NCBI RefSeq assembly: GCF_036370855.1
Contig: NC_088130.1
Location: 66,936,941-67,000,940 of the forward strand
Source of the DNA: Dromaius novaehollandiae
Lineage: Eukaryota; Chordata; Aves; Casuariiformes; Dromaiidae
DNA: 64,000 nucleotides
Direction of reading: 5' to 3'
The notes under the pieces were generated by a model, which saw only the letters and a program-made list of their open reading frames with translations, had not been told where the DNA came from and ran no database searches. The number at the start of each line of letters is the position of its first letter. The first letter of the stretch is position 1. The translations under genes were made by a program, and so were the position numbers. Below, in pieces: positions 11,526-25,716 of this stretch.

Positions 11526-14500
11526 GTGAGCGGCGCCGGGGCCGGCGCCGGGGCCGCGGCACCGTTAGGCGGGAGGGAGGCGGGCCCGGCCCCGCCGCCC
11601 GCGCTGCGGGCGGGCCGCGGCGGCGCTGCGCGGGCGGGCGCGGCCTCGCTGCCCGGCGGTGCCGCTTCGCCCCGCGCCGGCGCTTCCCGCCGCGGCGGCG
11701 CAGGCGGAGGCGGAGGCGGGTCGCGGCCGCGCAGCCCCGGTCGCCGCGGGCGGGCGCGCGTTGCTCGGGCAGCGCCGCCGCTCCGCTGCCCTACCCGGCC
11801 CCGGCTCTGGGGAGCGACTGCCGTCGCCTCCCTGGGGTTCCGCGGCCGTTTCAGGCGTTCGGAGAAAGCGAAACGAGGCTCCGGGGAGCAAAGCGTGCGG
11901 CCTCGCCGGCCGCCTCCCCCTTTTGTTTACCCGAGCGGCGCGGGCGTAGGTGGGTCACGGAGAAGTTGGCGCCGCCGCTCGCTGCCCGGCCCGCGTCCCC
12001 CCGTGCGCCGCAGATGTGGCCCCGAGCGGCGCGGCAGCCCCAGGGGAACACGCAATGTAACCCTGCCGCCGTGCTCTTTCTTCAGGAGAAAACCTGCTGC
12101 TCTGAGCAAATTTGTGATGCTTGAACCTTTCCGCAGTTTCAGTACCGCAGCGTCGTTTGCGCGAGGATTGTCAGGCCGCTTTTCCAAAGGCTCCCTGTCT
12201 TTCGTAGGGTCATTTCTGTAGCTGGCAGGGAGAGCTTCCAGCTCCGCGTATCTAGTTGTGCGCGCGTCTCCGTTCCTTAACGGTGAAACTAAACTGCTTG
12301 TGCTAAAGTTTGTGCATCCCACTGTGAATTGGTAAGTGCAGTAACTTAGTTATACGAGGTCTTGGCTATGGCTAGTTAAGTACTGAAAACTAGCACCAAG
12401 TACCTAACTGCATTTCAGAGGCTGTGAGAACTTTATGGAGATGCTATGATATGAAGTGTATATCTTGGGTTTAGGGTTTTTTTTGTTTTTTTTTTGGTTT
12501 TGTTTTTAACTGACATCTAATTCTACATTTTAAAATCAGGCAGTAATAAATCTTTGAACTCTTAGGTGTCTCTCTAAAAATGTAAACTTTCCCTTCAGTC
12601 GCTTAAAATACTTTGTATTCACATTTGTCTTGTACTTGTCAAACATCATAAGGCTAAATAGTAGCTTCGCTTACAGGCAAGAGCTAGCGTGTTTCTATTT
12701 TAATTTTAAATGCAAACAGTGTAACAGGTCCCCCCCTTAGAACACTAAACAAACTTTAAATGTAAAATATTTGTTTTAAGGTATCTTATGTTGAAGAAAT
12801 CTATTTAAAAACTTAATGTTTGACCTCAGTGATGTACCATGTACTCAAAATAGGTGGAAACTGGATGTAGCGTGCTCTTCTTTTGAGGCATTCATCTTGT
12901 GGTTCTCCTGGCCTAATTAACAGCCGTAATTGCTGTTTCTGTGATACGAGTGCTAAAAGGCAGGCAGAACGGTACAGCTTCCCCTGTTGCCCCGGACAAG
13001 GGAAACGTTGCCTTGCAGAATGAGTTTTAGGTTTGTGACAAACTTTAAGTAGAACAGTAAATTATTTGGGGTGTGTTTGGTGGTCCCAAACACTTTCCTT
13101 CCCCCGCCGCACTGAATTCAGGTCACATATGAATGTGTGATGCAAAAGCAGTGAGTGATAGTGAACTCGGCTATTCAAATGGCAGTCAGTTTTGAGTATC
13201 GTTTTCTGAGTTCTTCACACAGTTAGTGAGTTAGAGAGGTCAAGTACTGGCAAAAAGAAAAAAAAACTCCAGAGAATATGGTTATATGCCATTAAAGGCT
13301 GGTAAGCTGTTGCTTTCTGTGATTCTGGCATACCAGTAATGCTGGTTCTGTGTCTAGATGATTAAGAGGAGGGATGGGGAGGATGGTGGAAGGTGGTACG
13401 TGAGTATAGGCAGCTGGTATTCCTTAAAGTGTGAGGATAACAGTTCTGACTCATTTTTCAATAGTTGCATTTTTAATTATAATGTGTCAACTATTTCTGT
13501 TTGCTCTTCAAACTAATTACTGGTTGGCTAGTGTATAGGCATCGCAGAAGCGGTCGGATGAGAAATTTGTGAGAAATCAGGAAGAGGAAAGGATTGTGGT
13601 CTTGCACGTTCAAGCGTGGGATGTGTATTGCAGTACAGCCTGGCCACCTATGCTCGCGCTTGATAAGCGTACGAAGCCTGCCTGCTTGGTAGAAATTACC
13701 TTCCGCAACCAAGTTGGGATGGAGTGGATGCATCGAACAAGTGGAGGGAGGGAAAAGGGGAAGTAATGTGAAGCCAGCAGCAAGGCAGTTAAGAACAGCA
13801 GACAGGCAGTGGTCACAGCACGTACAAAACAAGCACTGCTCCAGCTGATAAAAAGGAGGTAGGAAGGATGTTTGTGTGCACTTGACAAATGGGCAAATCA
13901 CAATGGCAGCTGACAGTGTGGAGGAGGTGAGGATTAATGAGATGAGGTAAGATAAGACTGGATGAACAAAGAGCAAATATAGAGAATCATGAGGGGCTTT
14001 GAACACTAAGCATTAGGGAGATAAAGTTGGTGTAACTTGATCAGAACAACAAAAAATTACTGTCGTGGTTGTCCTGATCCCTATCTCCTTGCTGTTTATT
14101 TACCATTAAAGTACAAGCTTCTTTGCCTTGCCTTTAAAGCCTTAAGTGATTTTGTTCACTCTTCTCTATCTGTTATATATTATCATGTTGACTCCCTGCT
14201 CAACAAAGATGCACGTGCCATATATGACCCACCTGTATATCAATGGCTCACATAAACAGCTGTTACTTAGATGGTAGTCCCTATGTAGCACACTGTTAAA
14301 GTGGCTGCCGACTGTATTAGCATGCAGAACCCCTCTGGCTAAAATATTGCAGTTAAAAACTTTGAAAAAATGAAAGCTTTGCAAATAAGTAAGTTGTAAT
14401 TGGTTCAAGCGACCTGTATTTCATTTTCTATAACCTTTCAGTGTTAGTATTTTGATAGTACTTGACAGGGTTAGATCTGTGGTCATTCTCAGCTTGTATG

Positions 14501-15494
14501 TTTTCGTCTGCAGTTGACTAAATGACTTAAAGCTGTAAACATTGACAGAAACTGAGAAACTGATTTAATAACACATTTACTAGATCAAAGTGAAAGATTT
14601 AAATACCATAATTGAAAGCGTATAACCCACACCTTGAAACAAGATCTTTTTCTTTTTTTTTTTTTTTTTTTTAAAAAGTACTAAAGCTTGAAGATCTTTG
14701 CTGCCTTGAACATGATCAGGAGCAATGGGAGCTGAAGATGAACAAGGAGAAGTAGGAGAAATGGACAGGCTCAGTATTGGGAAAGAGTTCTGGGATAAAG
14801 TTGTGTTGTTCGCTGCATGTTGCTGCATGGTTGCAACTCAAGGACAACCTAAGGCTTATGTGCAAGGAAATAAATTAACTTACCATTTTTGTCTCAGTTT
14901 TTCAGAATCCAAGTTAGGCAGGGAACCATCACTCTTGCCTTTAGCTTTAGCAATCCAACTTGAAAGCAGCTGAACTGTTATGGCACTGGAATCAGCTGCA
15001 ACAAAAATCATTGCATGGAACTTTAAGTCTTATTTTCATTGTAATTTGTGTTGTCATTCTGTCGCATCTTTGTTCCAATTTTTCAGGCATAATACAATTG
15101 GGAGTCTGTGAGTTGAGATGTAGAAAGTAACTCTTACAAATGTACAATCCTGGGCAAAAGGAAAACACGAATAAAGAGATTTTTGTAAATGAAAATGTGG
15201 GTATAGTGTAAGTATTAACCTCTGCAGTTGTTTCATCATAACAGTACATCTCTGACGTAGACTGGTGTGACTGATACCCTCTGCCACTTATTTGGTGTTA
15301 TGGCTGAGGGTTAAAATTTAAATTTGTGGTTTCCTGTTCAGGAGCCAAACTCGGTAGTGTTACCTCTTTACTTGTCTGGTTAGTATTAATAGAGGCTGTG
15401 TGGTATAGTGATTTCTTCGTGGATGTGACTTTGTTTCTACAGTTCAGGTACATAATGATTACTCATTCAGACACGAAAATGAGATGCAGCCCTG

Positions 15495-15620
15495 TCACTG
15501 AGGTGTTGCCATTACACAATTGCAGATGCATTACTGAATGCACAGGGAGGTCGAGTAACATGCCCATGGTCATGTGGTGAGCTGGCTTTAGATCCAGGGT
15601 GATCCAACATCATACCCTTT
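15495..15620 (+). repeat. Ancient SINE/LINE-like fragment
   Basis: Words like AGGTCGAGTAACATGCCCA, TGGTCATGTGGTGAGC and AGATCCAGG follow the 'aggt-aagt-acttgccca / ggtcac-cagt / gaaccagg' pattern of MIR/L2-type repeats. Strongly diverged; class uncertain. Confidence 0.35.
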
Positions 15621-18539
15621 CTATTTAAGAGGGCGTTTAGGGTTTTATATCAGTTTGACCAGGTCGTCCGTCTCTTGAATGTTCGATAACTTAAGTGGCA
15701 GAACAGTACACAGGCTTTGGCCATATTGCAGCTCGTGATATTCAGTCTCCAAGAGGAATGCTTGAAAGCTGCTGGGACTCAGTCTGACAGTTTTTTTTTC
15801 ATCATAAGCAAAACAAGCGGTCACTTAATTAACTGGAGGTATTTGAGACAGTTTCAAGCTAGCATACTGATTTCAGTATACTTGGGTCATAGCTTTGGAT
15901 TTATAGTGAAACTTCTCCAGTGTCCAGTAGAACTTTGTTCTGCTTTGACACTTTAAAATTCCCTGAAAGTGGGCAGGCAGAGCCTGTCCATGGTTGGATA
16001 ATGTTGTTATTACTACATTTCTGCTGTAATGTCTTATTTCACAGTGCTCGGTCATTAGTCTTTCAGCATTGTTTTAGAGAAGGCAGACTTCATTTCCATG
16101 CGTCTGAAATGGTAGAGACGAAGTGACTCACTCACAGTAGCAGAGCTGGGAATAACAGCAAGCCAGACTTTATAATACCAATTGTCTGCGAGATGATGTA
16201 GTTTCTACCATTTCAGCAATTTGTTTTTCATTGGGACTGATACATTTCCATGATACCAGTTTAGGATTGCCCCTGTATGATCCAGTAATGCTGTAAAACT
16301 TTCTTCTGGAAAAAGAAGCAGCATATGATAGTCAGGTTAAGGTCAAGACAGAACTACTCTGTTGTACTGTGACTTTGTAATCAGTGTTAATTGCCTGTCT
16401 CTCGAGTCTGCTCTCCCTCTTCTTGCTCTCTGAGAATGCCAGCTGTTGCTCTAGAGAGCGCTGTAAGTACCTTGGCAAAAGCAAAATTTTAGGGAAAAGT
16501 TGAGTGATAAAGGGTGGGTTGGGAAACTGTCTACTAATTCCATGTACTTGCTACTGTTGTTGGGATTACAGTGTAAGATAAGGTTTTGTTAGGCTCTTTC
16601 TCCTAATGAAGTAAGTCGAATGCAAATACCAATATCTTGAGGCCTCACTGTATTCAGTAAAATGACTTTTGGAGATGAAGTTGTCATTTTGGGGAAGACT
16701 GGACTTGTGTGTAGCAGTGCCTATGAGCTGAGCTACTGATTAAGACAGCCTGAGTTGTCAATAGTTGTAGTCCCTCTAGAACTAGTAATACCTTTTAATC
16801 AGCACTAGGCAGAATATGTGAGGAGTTAGAAGAAGCATTCCTTTGTTTTAAAAAGCCTGTAAGATGAAGTTTTGTCTTCCATGATTCCAATTAATGAATC
16901 ATCTTAAAGGCTATTCACAGGCTTTGGATCTCAGGCCATGCATTTGCAGCCTTTATCAGCTCACTGTTTTTTGGGGGTTTTTTTTGTTTTGTTTTTTTTT
17001 AAAAGTTAAATATTGCAGAACTATGCTGGGGAAATTTAGTGAGTATCTTGTCACAAGTAGCCAATTTTTAAGGGCTTAAGAGGCTATAGGCCTCATTTAC
17101 ATCAATTTTTAGAAAGCTGGTTTTATGACAGACACTTGAGTGTGTGTGTGTTGTACAAGGTCAAACTGTTCTTCCTGCTGTTTAATGTCTGTAGTGAATT
17201 TTGCTGTATGTAAGGTACTCATCAAACTACAGCAAAGTGGTGTGGAATAGTAAGACCATGTTCAATGAGCAGAATGGGGTTGAACAAATACTCCAGACTT
17301 GATGCTTTCACCTCCCATCTCTGCTTTTGCTGAGGAGGCTGTATGTATTGTCTACATGTCTTCTATTGCTAACTAGTAGTTTTATTCTTCAGGAAGCTCT
17401 GACAGCTGATCCTTTTTTCCCTAATAAAGAATAATAATGCAGCAAATCATTATGGGGTAGATAGTGTTTTTATTTGAGGGTGCCTAAGGTTTTTTCATCA
17501 GCATGGCTACCTTCTAGTTTTATTTTGCTCTTTTTATAGCTGATAACTTGTTATTTTCTTACGTATGCTCTTATTTAATTGCTGTAGTCAAATATATGCA
17601 AAATCCTGTGTATGTTGAGGAAGAGAAACGTGTGTTTCCTTGTCTGTCTGTTGTCCTCTCAAAGTGGAGGTCAGACTTCTTTACCTGTAAATACTGTGGG
17701 AAGCATCTGATGGTAAACATCGTGTTAGCAGCATTATTCATAATGCACATGTAACTGGCTTTTGACCCTGTCAGTTCTGGTTTTGAAATGCCTAAAGTAG
17801 TGTGCATCATACTAATTTTTTCATGTGCCAAAAAATTATTACAAATGAACCCTCTCCTGCATTATATTTTTTCCTTATCATGCTTCCTTCTACTTCCGTA
17901 ACAGGTCACGCCACAGCCTCACTAATTCTTGTGCCCACAGACATCTATCTACACCTGACATGTCCTACAAGAATTTCATATTTTTGGTTGTATTAGCTGC
18001 TTACGGAGACTCAACGAGGAGCCATGTATTATAGGCTGAAGGTACAGACTAAAAGGTTAGCTGCCTAGATTAGGAGTTAGCTGTGGTCTTGAGTACGATT
18101 CAGTACCGTAGGTGTACTTTGTCAGTGAGAAGGTAATGGGTTATATTCAGCGGAGTTATCCTTGTTGCTTACTGAGTCCTTAGGCCATGGCAGACCAATA
18201 TGAATGCTTCCATCGTCAGGAGCACTTTGAACATGTAGCGGCTACAGTATAAATTGTTAGCAGTGTGGTGTACTCTGAAGTCAATTGGCAGATCTTATGA
18301 CTGGTTTTTAAATGATTGAGAACTTGGTATCAAGAACAGCCCAACAGCAGTTAGTTTCTTACTGCCACTGGAATTTTCATAATTTGACTGAATGCAAATG
18401 AATTCACTTTTAGTTTACTGATGTTTATTCGTAAGTGCTATACCTACTGCGGATTCATTAAATTTTACACTGCTGACATAATTAAAATAACAAATGACCA
18501 AGACTAATAGCTTGTGGATGAGAAAATGCCTAGAGGTCT

Positions 18540-18700
18540 GGGTTTAGATTACAGAACCTTTCCAGACTTTCTGTAGAATCTGGACGTGTCAACTGATTTC
18601 TCTTCTTCAGTTGACCAGGCCGTAAAATAGATGTTACTTCCCTGTGTGACAGGATGGTACTGACTTTAGACAAAGATACAGTACTCATGTTGAATTAAAA
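18540..18700 (+). repeat. Ancient MIR-like fragment
   Basis: The order of words (GTCTGGGTTTAGATTACAG, ACGTGTCAACTGATTTCTC, CTTCAGTTGACC, GTAAAATAGATGTTACTTCC) resembles the MIR core 'gggtt-aatc', 'tcagtttcc-c', 'gtaaaatg-gata' series. Heavily diverged; family assignment tentative. Confidence 0.3.
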
Positions 18701-21700
18701 TATGTGAAGCTTTAAAATACCTGCAGGTATATCTATTGTTTTCTGTATAGTAGCATGAGGTAAAGATCCATAAATAGGGCTGGTCGTAAAATACTTAAAT
18801 ACAAACTGTGTGGCCTCACATATGGTATCTCTGTGTTAGATCATCTTTGTTGGAGACAAATGGATGTCATCAGTCCATACCACTGCCAGTTCAGTGACAC
18901 TTGTCCTCAGGTAACTTTGAGAGACTGTGAGATGCTGAGGACTCCCTTTGTCCCATGCATTAGCTACAAAAGGAGCTGCAAACGGCAGATGCAGGTTCAG
19001 TTAGGTAGCCAGTACTGTTACCGAAAAGGGAACAGGAGCGTTAGGGAGGGCTTGACAAAGCTGCTTTGAGAAATAGCAGAAATAGCAGGGTACGGAGTAG
19101 TCATCTGTGCCTGTCCGTGCTGGACCGGCTTTGATTTTGCAGGAGATAGCACATGTTTTTCCTATCAAAGCTACGCTGCTGTTGCAATGATCTGCAGTTT
19201 GGACCTATTGGCAGACATTGCAATCTGTGATTACTTTCAGGATATTACAGATAAATGTTCGTAATAGCAAACATTCCCTCTGAAGAGCAGGATTAGCTTG
19301 TGTTACTGGTATTCCCAAACAGTTTAAAATCGAGCTTTTCCGTGAGCTTTATTTTGTTGACAATGGTAGAATAGTAGACCAGCATTTCTTCAGAAGGAAA
19401 GCTCTGTTTATATAGAATGGCATAAACTAAAGGAGGAAGCACAGAGTACTTTCTTTTGAATCGTAATTTTCTATCTTTTTTTACTTTTTTTTGTTGTTAA
19501 AGTCAAAATCTTAGAAAAAGATGATAAATCTGTGTGCAGGTCCAGATGATCTGTGCAAACTAACACATGGCAGAGAGAAAAAGAAATTAAACTTCTGGCT
19601 TTCCCAGTGTTGATTTCTACCACTAGTTTTGTTGAAAGGACGGTGAAGACCTAACAGTGGGTCTGTTAATTTTTTTAGGGACAGATAGTTATAAAAAGCT
19701 GCCTCTCTCTAATTTAGGAGGAGGAGAGTGCTTTAGACTTTAAATTATTGCCCACTTGAGGAAAGGGCCTGTGTGAGAGAGAAATTAGATTTTAGAAGGG
19801 TAAATACCACCAACTCTATTCCTTTTTCTATATGCTAATGAATTTATTTTTACAAGGACTGTGATTCTGTGGGATTCCAGCACAGCTGGTGACTGTTTCT
19901 GCAAGCCTGTGTGCAGACTTGTAATCTAACCCATAGTTCGTAGTTCTGACTATTTTATTTGAAAGACGCAGAATATGAATGTTTATGTGCACTAAGCATT
20001 ACAACATGAAAACATGTATTTAAATGTAAATTCTTGTTTCTTATTGATGAAAAATGTTGTTCTTGGAGGTTGCAAACAACGCTTCACAAACCTTTGTTTT
20101 AATTTGTCCAGTTGTACTTTTTATTTGGTCTTGGATAATTTGTATACACAGCCTGTTGAATGCTCAATAGGAGCAGCAGAGCCAGTTGAAACAGAGCATT
20201 ACTTTTATCCTTTCTTCTCTTCTTTCACACCTTGATTCTTTTACCATGTTGATTGGGAAAAGGTCCTATTTTTTTTAGGATTGCTACCAGGCCTGATTTA
20301 TGAATCATCTGATAAAGAGCCAACTCCACTCCCAGAAATGTGCCTTAGGTAGAATTGTGTGCTAGTGAGTCAGCTCCAGGGCAGCATTTTCAAAGGAACG
20401 CTAGATAAATTACACAGTATCCGTGTGGGGGTGGCTTAGTGTTATGAAAAATCTGCTCTAGAGCATCGCACATACACATCCACATAAATTTGAGTCAACT
20501 GTCTTGAGTTAAATTGAGTCCTGGTTACACTTCTGTTGTTTTAAGTGCTTAGGTATGTGTTACGCTTTTATAAGAAAATAAAGGGTATTTTCTAAAAATC
20601 TACTGTACCATTGGAAAGGAGATTTGAAAGAAAGTACAAAAGACAAGTTGGGAAGTGCAGAAAGCATTGAAACTTTCGCATTTCTGATAGAGAGCTGGTT
20701 GCTTAGATACTTTGTTCTTGGACCTATCTGTATGTGTTGCCAGTACTAGAATATCACAGGTGAGTTTGAATTAGAAAAAGTGCATTCTCTCTTAAAGGAG
20801 AGAGAGGCATTTCAAGCAAATAAAAGGTATGACAAACATGAGGGACCACCTACAGAGGTTCTGGATGAAGGTTCAGAAATGTCTGGAGCTATTAGCACAT
20901 CACATCTTCAGAGTCGCCTGATTTTCCGTCGGGGTGAACTTTATTTTGGTGATTGCCACAATTTTCCCTTCTTGTACTCTGGTGAACTTCAATGGTGTGG
21001 TCAGTTCTTCAGTACACAGGTCATGCACTGCTACTGTGCTTCCCTTTCTCTTTATCATTGCATAGTCTGTGATATCTATGATTCAAAGCTCTTGCTGTTC
21101 TTTATCTGTCTCTTTACGCTTCTTTTAAAAAAGACAACTATTTTATGTAATTTAATTGACCTAAGTTGTTGTTACCTCTCTCTTTCTGTTTTTTTTTCTT
21201 CCATCCAACTCCAGCTACACTGGCTAAATGTGAGATGATATAATCCACTGGTGATGGAAATAATTGTTTGTATAGGTATGAGCCACTGTGCTCTTTAGCA
21301 TGCTGTATAAATGTATAATGCTGTATAAATTATATATATATTTAGGATTAGATTAGAACATCAACTTTTATGACACGAGCTATGAAGTAGAATATCCTCT
21401 AGAAGGTTGTTCACTGCAATTTTTTTTCCTTTTTTTTTTTTCTGATTCTCAGTGCTAAAATGGTATTAAAAGACAGCTACAAGTATTTGGAGTGTTTTGC
21501 TTGATTATTCTTTCCAGTTAAACAATTGCTAGAACAGGCACAAGAAAGTTATGTGGTCATAAACAGGGGAAAAGTAGCCTGATGGATTTGAATAACAGGA
21601 AATGTATCTGTCATAAACTAAAGTTACTCTTTAGGGCAAACTGCTACAGAAAACTGTTAGTACTTCTTAACTAAGAATCTCCCATGTCCACAGCTGGTGA

Positions 21701-23444
21701 GAAAAAGGACTAGCTTACACTTCATTTAAGCTAAGCATTCCTTATAGTGAATCAGTTCCATAACATGTAAGATGATAATATACAATTAAGGTTAGGATAT
21801 CGTCCTTAGGGTTTCAGACCTTATTTGTTCATCATGGGTGAAAATTCATTTCCTTCTGAAATGCCAGGATTTACAATTAGAAGAATATTTACTTTAAGGA
21901 GCATGTATATGAGGCCAGCTATTGGTAAAGAGCACACGTGCTGTATTTGACACTTCTTTGTGCAGTAGGACAAATGACTTAATAGCAAAAAATCCCACAA
22001 CAGTTGTTCTTCAGGAAGCTGCTCATACTGCTCTGTTCAAATTCAAGTTTTTGCTTTTTAATCTGTTTGTATCTTCAAAAATCTCTTCTTGCAGCAAAGC
22101 TGTGAAAGAAACATCCACTACCCTCTTGTGACTTTAGTGAGGACCCATGAGTTCTACCCATCAGGTAGTTTGTCACCAAATTCCTTTTTATGTAAAGAGA
22201 TGGCCTGGTCTTTGCCCTCCCATGCCTATCCTCTTTGCGAGCTCTGGCAAAAAATTTCACTTGCATTCTGGGTTTGTTTTCTGCTGGCTTAGTGAGTTGA
22301 GCCTAACCAAGAAGGGGTGAGCCAGTTTTGGTGCGCAGGGGGGAATACGACTGCACAGTCATGAGTAGGCAGTAAAAGAGGGAGACTGTCCCTCTCTGTG
22401 GCAGCAAGCTTTAGACTAGCTCAGCTGCCTCTGCCAATGTCGCCTTTGGAATCCTTCTGGATTTATTTGCAAATGTGCAGTTTTCATAATGCACAAATTA
22501 ATATTTTATGCCTTTAGAAATGAGTCCATGATTTCAGTCTTTGAAAACATTTCCTATGAAAAAGTACAGTTAGATATTTCTTCTACATACTGTTATTTTC
22601 TATGCATGATTGGAAAATAAAATCATTTCTACCGGAAGAATCTAGTACTGCAGTTTTTATAGAAATGCTTTTTTTTTAAAATCCTCAGTGCAATATCTGT
22701 GCATCAGAAAAAGGAGAATGACATTTCTGAGCAGCACCTAATTAAGTATCCACTTGTGTCTGTAAGCATCACAGATTATCTTTCCATGCTATGTTGTTCT
22801 CATAAGAAACTGGTCGTTCCCTTAAGATTACCCTGAGATTACCTTTTTTAGTACTATTACCAGAAAAGTGAATGGCAAGGAGGGATGGGAGCATTTCAGT
22901 ACTGTGTCTCTTCCTCTCTCTGGTTAATACATTTCTCAAGCAGAATGAAGCAGTATGTTCTTTTTCTTTGAGACCTGGCTTTCCTTGGCATAGACTCTTT
23001 TTTCCCAAGATTATCTACATTCTTCCCTACAGCAAAATCTGTTTGAGTCATGACAGACATTTTTCCCCAAAATAAATATAAAGGTTCCTTTTTATATATT
23101 TACTAATACTAGATTTGTTTTGTTGTTGCTTTAATGTGCCAGTTCAGGAGATCTGGAGAGTACAGGCCTCATCAGAACGAGTATTTTCTCCACATGCACA
23201 GGAATATGCATCATTGCTGACCAGTGTCTGTGCCTTCTTCTCACTAAAAATATCATTCACTTATCCCTGTGTGAGGGGAGGAAGACACAAATTCCCTAAA
23301 GTAGTACAGATGTGTACGCCTCAGACTCCTATGCTTATATATAGCAAAGATGATGTCTGCCTTTGCTGTTGATATAAGCAGATGTGCTGTTGGACTGCGA
23401 ATTGGCTTGGATTGAGAAAAATGTGAGCCTGCTCTTCAGTGAGA

Positions 23445-24250
23445 CGGGGACCTACTGTCCAAGAGCAGGGAAGAGCCTGAGGTACTTGGTCCCCTTTTTG
23501 CATTGGTTATCACGGGTGAGGTCTGCCCTCAGACCTCGCAGGTCCCTGAGCCTCCTAGCAGAGGGAGCGAAGCAGTACACACACCAGAGGAGACAGGACG
23601 TACTCGGGTCTGTGGGACCAGAAGAGCACCTGGAGGTGCTGGTTGATGTCAACCTGGACAACAGGATGGGGTGCGCTCCCAGCAAGTTTGTGGACCGTGC
23701 CAGGTTTGGGGGAGCGGCTGATGTGCTGGAGGGCAGGGCTGTAAATCAGAGGGACTTCAGCAGGCTGGAGAAATGGGCTGACAGAAACCTCCTGAAGTTC
23801 ATCTAGGCAAGTGCCAAGTCCTGCATCTGGCGTGGGTAACCCTGTGCAGCAGGACAGGCTGGGGCTGACTGCAGAGAAAGCAGCTCCGCAGAAAAGGGCC
23901 AGGGGGTCCTGGGGAGAGGCTGAACGGGGTCAGCAGCACTTGCAGCAACGGTGGCCAGCTGCATACTGAGCTGTGCTAGCAACAGCATTGTCAGCAGGGT
24001 GAGGGAAGCAATTCGTCCCCTCTATCTGGCTCTCGTGAGACTGCATCTGGAGTGCGGTGTTCCGTTTTGGGCTGCTGCATATGTGAAAGGCATTGGCAGA
24101 GCACTGTGATATGTGAGGAGAGGCTGAGAGAGCTTGGTTTGCTCGCAGCGCCTTTCTGAAGCAGGGAAGTAGCCTTATTCTGTGCTGCAGATGGGGTAAA
24201 AAAGCAGCACGTCCTGACACAAAGCTTGCAATAGATCAGGAAACTGAAGA
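23445..24250 (+). mobile_element. Truncated CR1 non-LTR retrotransposon
   Basis: Several stretches match the 3' half of chicken-repeat 1 LINEs in order: GGTTGATGTCAACCTGGACA-type, a CTGAAGTTCATC…GGCAAGTGCCAAGTCCTGCA block, CAGGCTGGGGCTGACTGC, GGTCCTGGGG, then CTGCATCTGGAGTGC and GGAGAGGCTGAGAGAGCTTGG. Internal deletions are evident, and the element stops before the CR1 3' terminal region, so it is truncated at both ends and not functional. Its CpG content and G+C differ from the surrounding intron. The 140-residue frame at 23384-23806 lies mostly inside it and is not a host gene. Confidence 0.8.
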
Positions 24251-25716
24251 AGGATTTTTCAGGATGCAGAGAAGTGTCTCTGAACCATCCATGCTCTCTC
24301 AGGCTATTCCAGTATTAATTGTCCTTGTCTGTAGAAATGTGCTTTTTTAAAAAAAAGCAGACTAAAATTTTACATTGCTTTTTAAGTGTCATCAATTTGC
24401 CGTTTACTACACTTTTAAACCCATAAACAATTAGTTCCATACAGTTTGTCTGTAAGTGGATGTGGTAATTGAAAGATTTTCCTTAACTTTATTCTGGGTT
24501 GAATTCCAAATTAAAATTTTGGTGGAAGGCAGAGCATGAAAAATGAAGATTAAAATGATGAATACTGTATCTCTAAAAATTTTCCCTAAAGGGAGTTGGG
24601 TACATTTTTGGTTGTTAATGGCAAATTATCAGTCAGGTAGATAGCTTGTTCCTAATATTTGCACTGAAGCGATGCAATTTATTAAATTATAACTTGAAGT
24701 AAAATGTAGGATACTGGTGTGGGTGGATACTGTTTCTTGCTGGAAACCCGTGCTATTTGATGCTGTTTTCCTGACAGATTTTGAGAGAGGAACCAGGTCA
24801 GTATGTAGGTTCTCATACAACTAGTACCTGTATGAGAAACTTTCAGAGAGCACCTGAATGATGTATTTGATGGTGCTGATATTTTTTTTTTTTAACATGT
24901 GACTCACATGCTCATTCTCTGTTGAGAGTAAACTGGTGTTAAAGCAGAGCTAACGTTTGTAAAGGCATTGTGTGTAGATGCAGGAAAGCCTGTGTTCCTG
25001 ATGGTTTGGTGTCATTTCATAGCACTTATTTATAAATGTCTTTTGCTACGTGCAATCTGCCATGCTCAACTGCAAGAGCAATTCCACTGGGAAGGTTGTT
25101 TGTGGTGTTGCTCTGTAATGTTCAACAGCTGCTCTGTTTCAACTCCGAATGACTGGATTTCTTCTATGTCATATTGATACTGTAAGTTCGTAAAGTGCCT
25201 TAAAAACATTGCAAGTTTGAGGTCCTGTCCAGCTGAAAGTACCTTTCTCATGGATCTGGAAACTGAATTGTATTCTGGTCTGTCCAGGTAGATGACTCCC
25301 AAGTCTGGGGACTTTCAGTCTGGCATTGTTCAGGAGGACTAAAATTCTCCGTAAAATAAATTTAAAGTTCTGTATAAATAAAAATTCATCATATGTTGCT
25401 TGTGAGATATTGATTTAAATTTTAAAAAGTGTAAGACTTAAGAAATTTTTCTATTTTTTGGTCTGTTGTGATCATTTTATTGGGATGAACTGCATTTTGT
25501 GCAATCACAGCACTATCTTTCGTGGGTACCTAGAAGGAAGAATAGTGTAACAGGATGGGTTCACTTGGAAGAAATAAATGAAGAGAACCAAAATTATGCT
25601 GAACAGTACTGTCTGTGATTGAAAACAATAGTTTCAGTTGATGGATCAGGTAATATTGTGAGGACTAGGAGTGATTTATTTGTGTCAATTATTCTTACTG
25701 TTCTGTTCTTGTGCAG

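Larger units (their letters stand above)
11215..12070 (+). promoter_or_regulatory. ARK2N: CpG island, probable ARK2N promoter
   Basis: Very high G+C with dense CpG dinucleotides in a window that is otherwise AT-rich and CpG-poor. It sits at the 5' side of ARK2N, in the right orientation and about 14 kb before the first coding exon. No TATA box is apparent. An ETS-type site fused to a CRE-like half site (GCGGAAGTGACG, 11353-11364) is typical of TATA-less housekeeping promoters. Confidence 0.8.
11526..25716 (+). other. ARK2N: ARK2N intron 1
   Basis: A 14.2 kb intron, GC-rich for its first 600 bp and AT-rich after. It holds possible ancient repeat remnants (about 13.55-14.05, 15.50-15.62, 16.06-16.19 and 18.54-18.70 kb), a truncated CR1 (23.45-24.25 kb), T runs near 14651-14672, and a few longer unrecognised frames (minus strand 13491-14006; plus strand 20780-21238). 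No recognised gene. Confidence 0.6.

Noticed and set aside
10446..11562. Minus-strand frames of 220-290 residues rich in His, Thr and Pro
   Set aside because: They are translations of the G/T minisatellite and CpG island; the composition follows the repeat and overlapping frames are open in all phases.
11067..12221. 384-residue plus-strand frame across the CpG island
   Set aside because: Stop-poor GC-rich DNA, very Arg/Gly/Ala-rich, crosses the exon 1 donor. Only its relation to exon 2 is kept as a finding.
13491..14006. 171-residue minus-strand frame in ARK2N intron 1
   Set aside because: Hydrophobic, Cys/Leu/Ser-rich composition typical of the complement of purine-rich DNA. The plus strand at 13.98-14.03 kb looks like an old repeat remnant, so no gene is called.
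23384..23806. 140-residue frame
   Set aside because: Mostly inside the truncated CR1; the ATG lies in flanking DNA and the CR1 part is degenerate.
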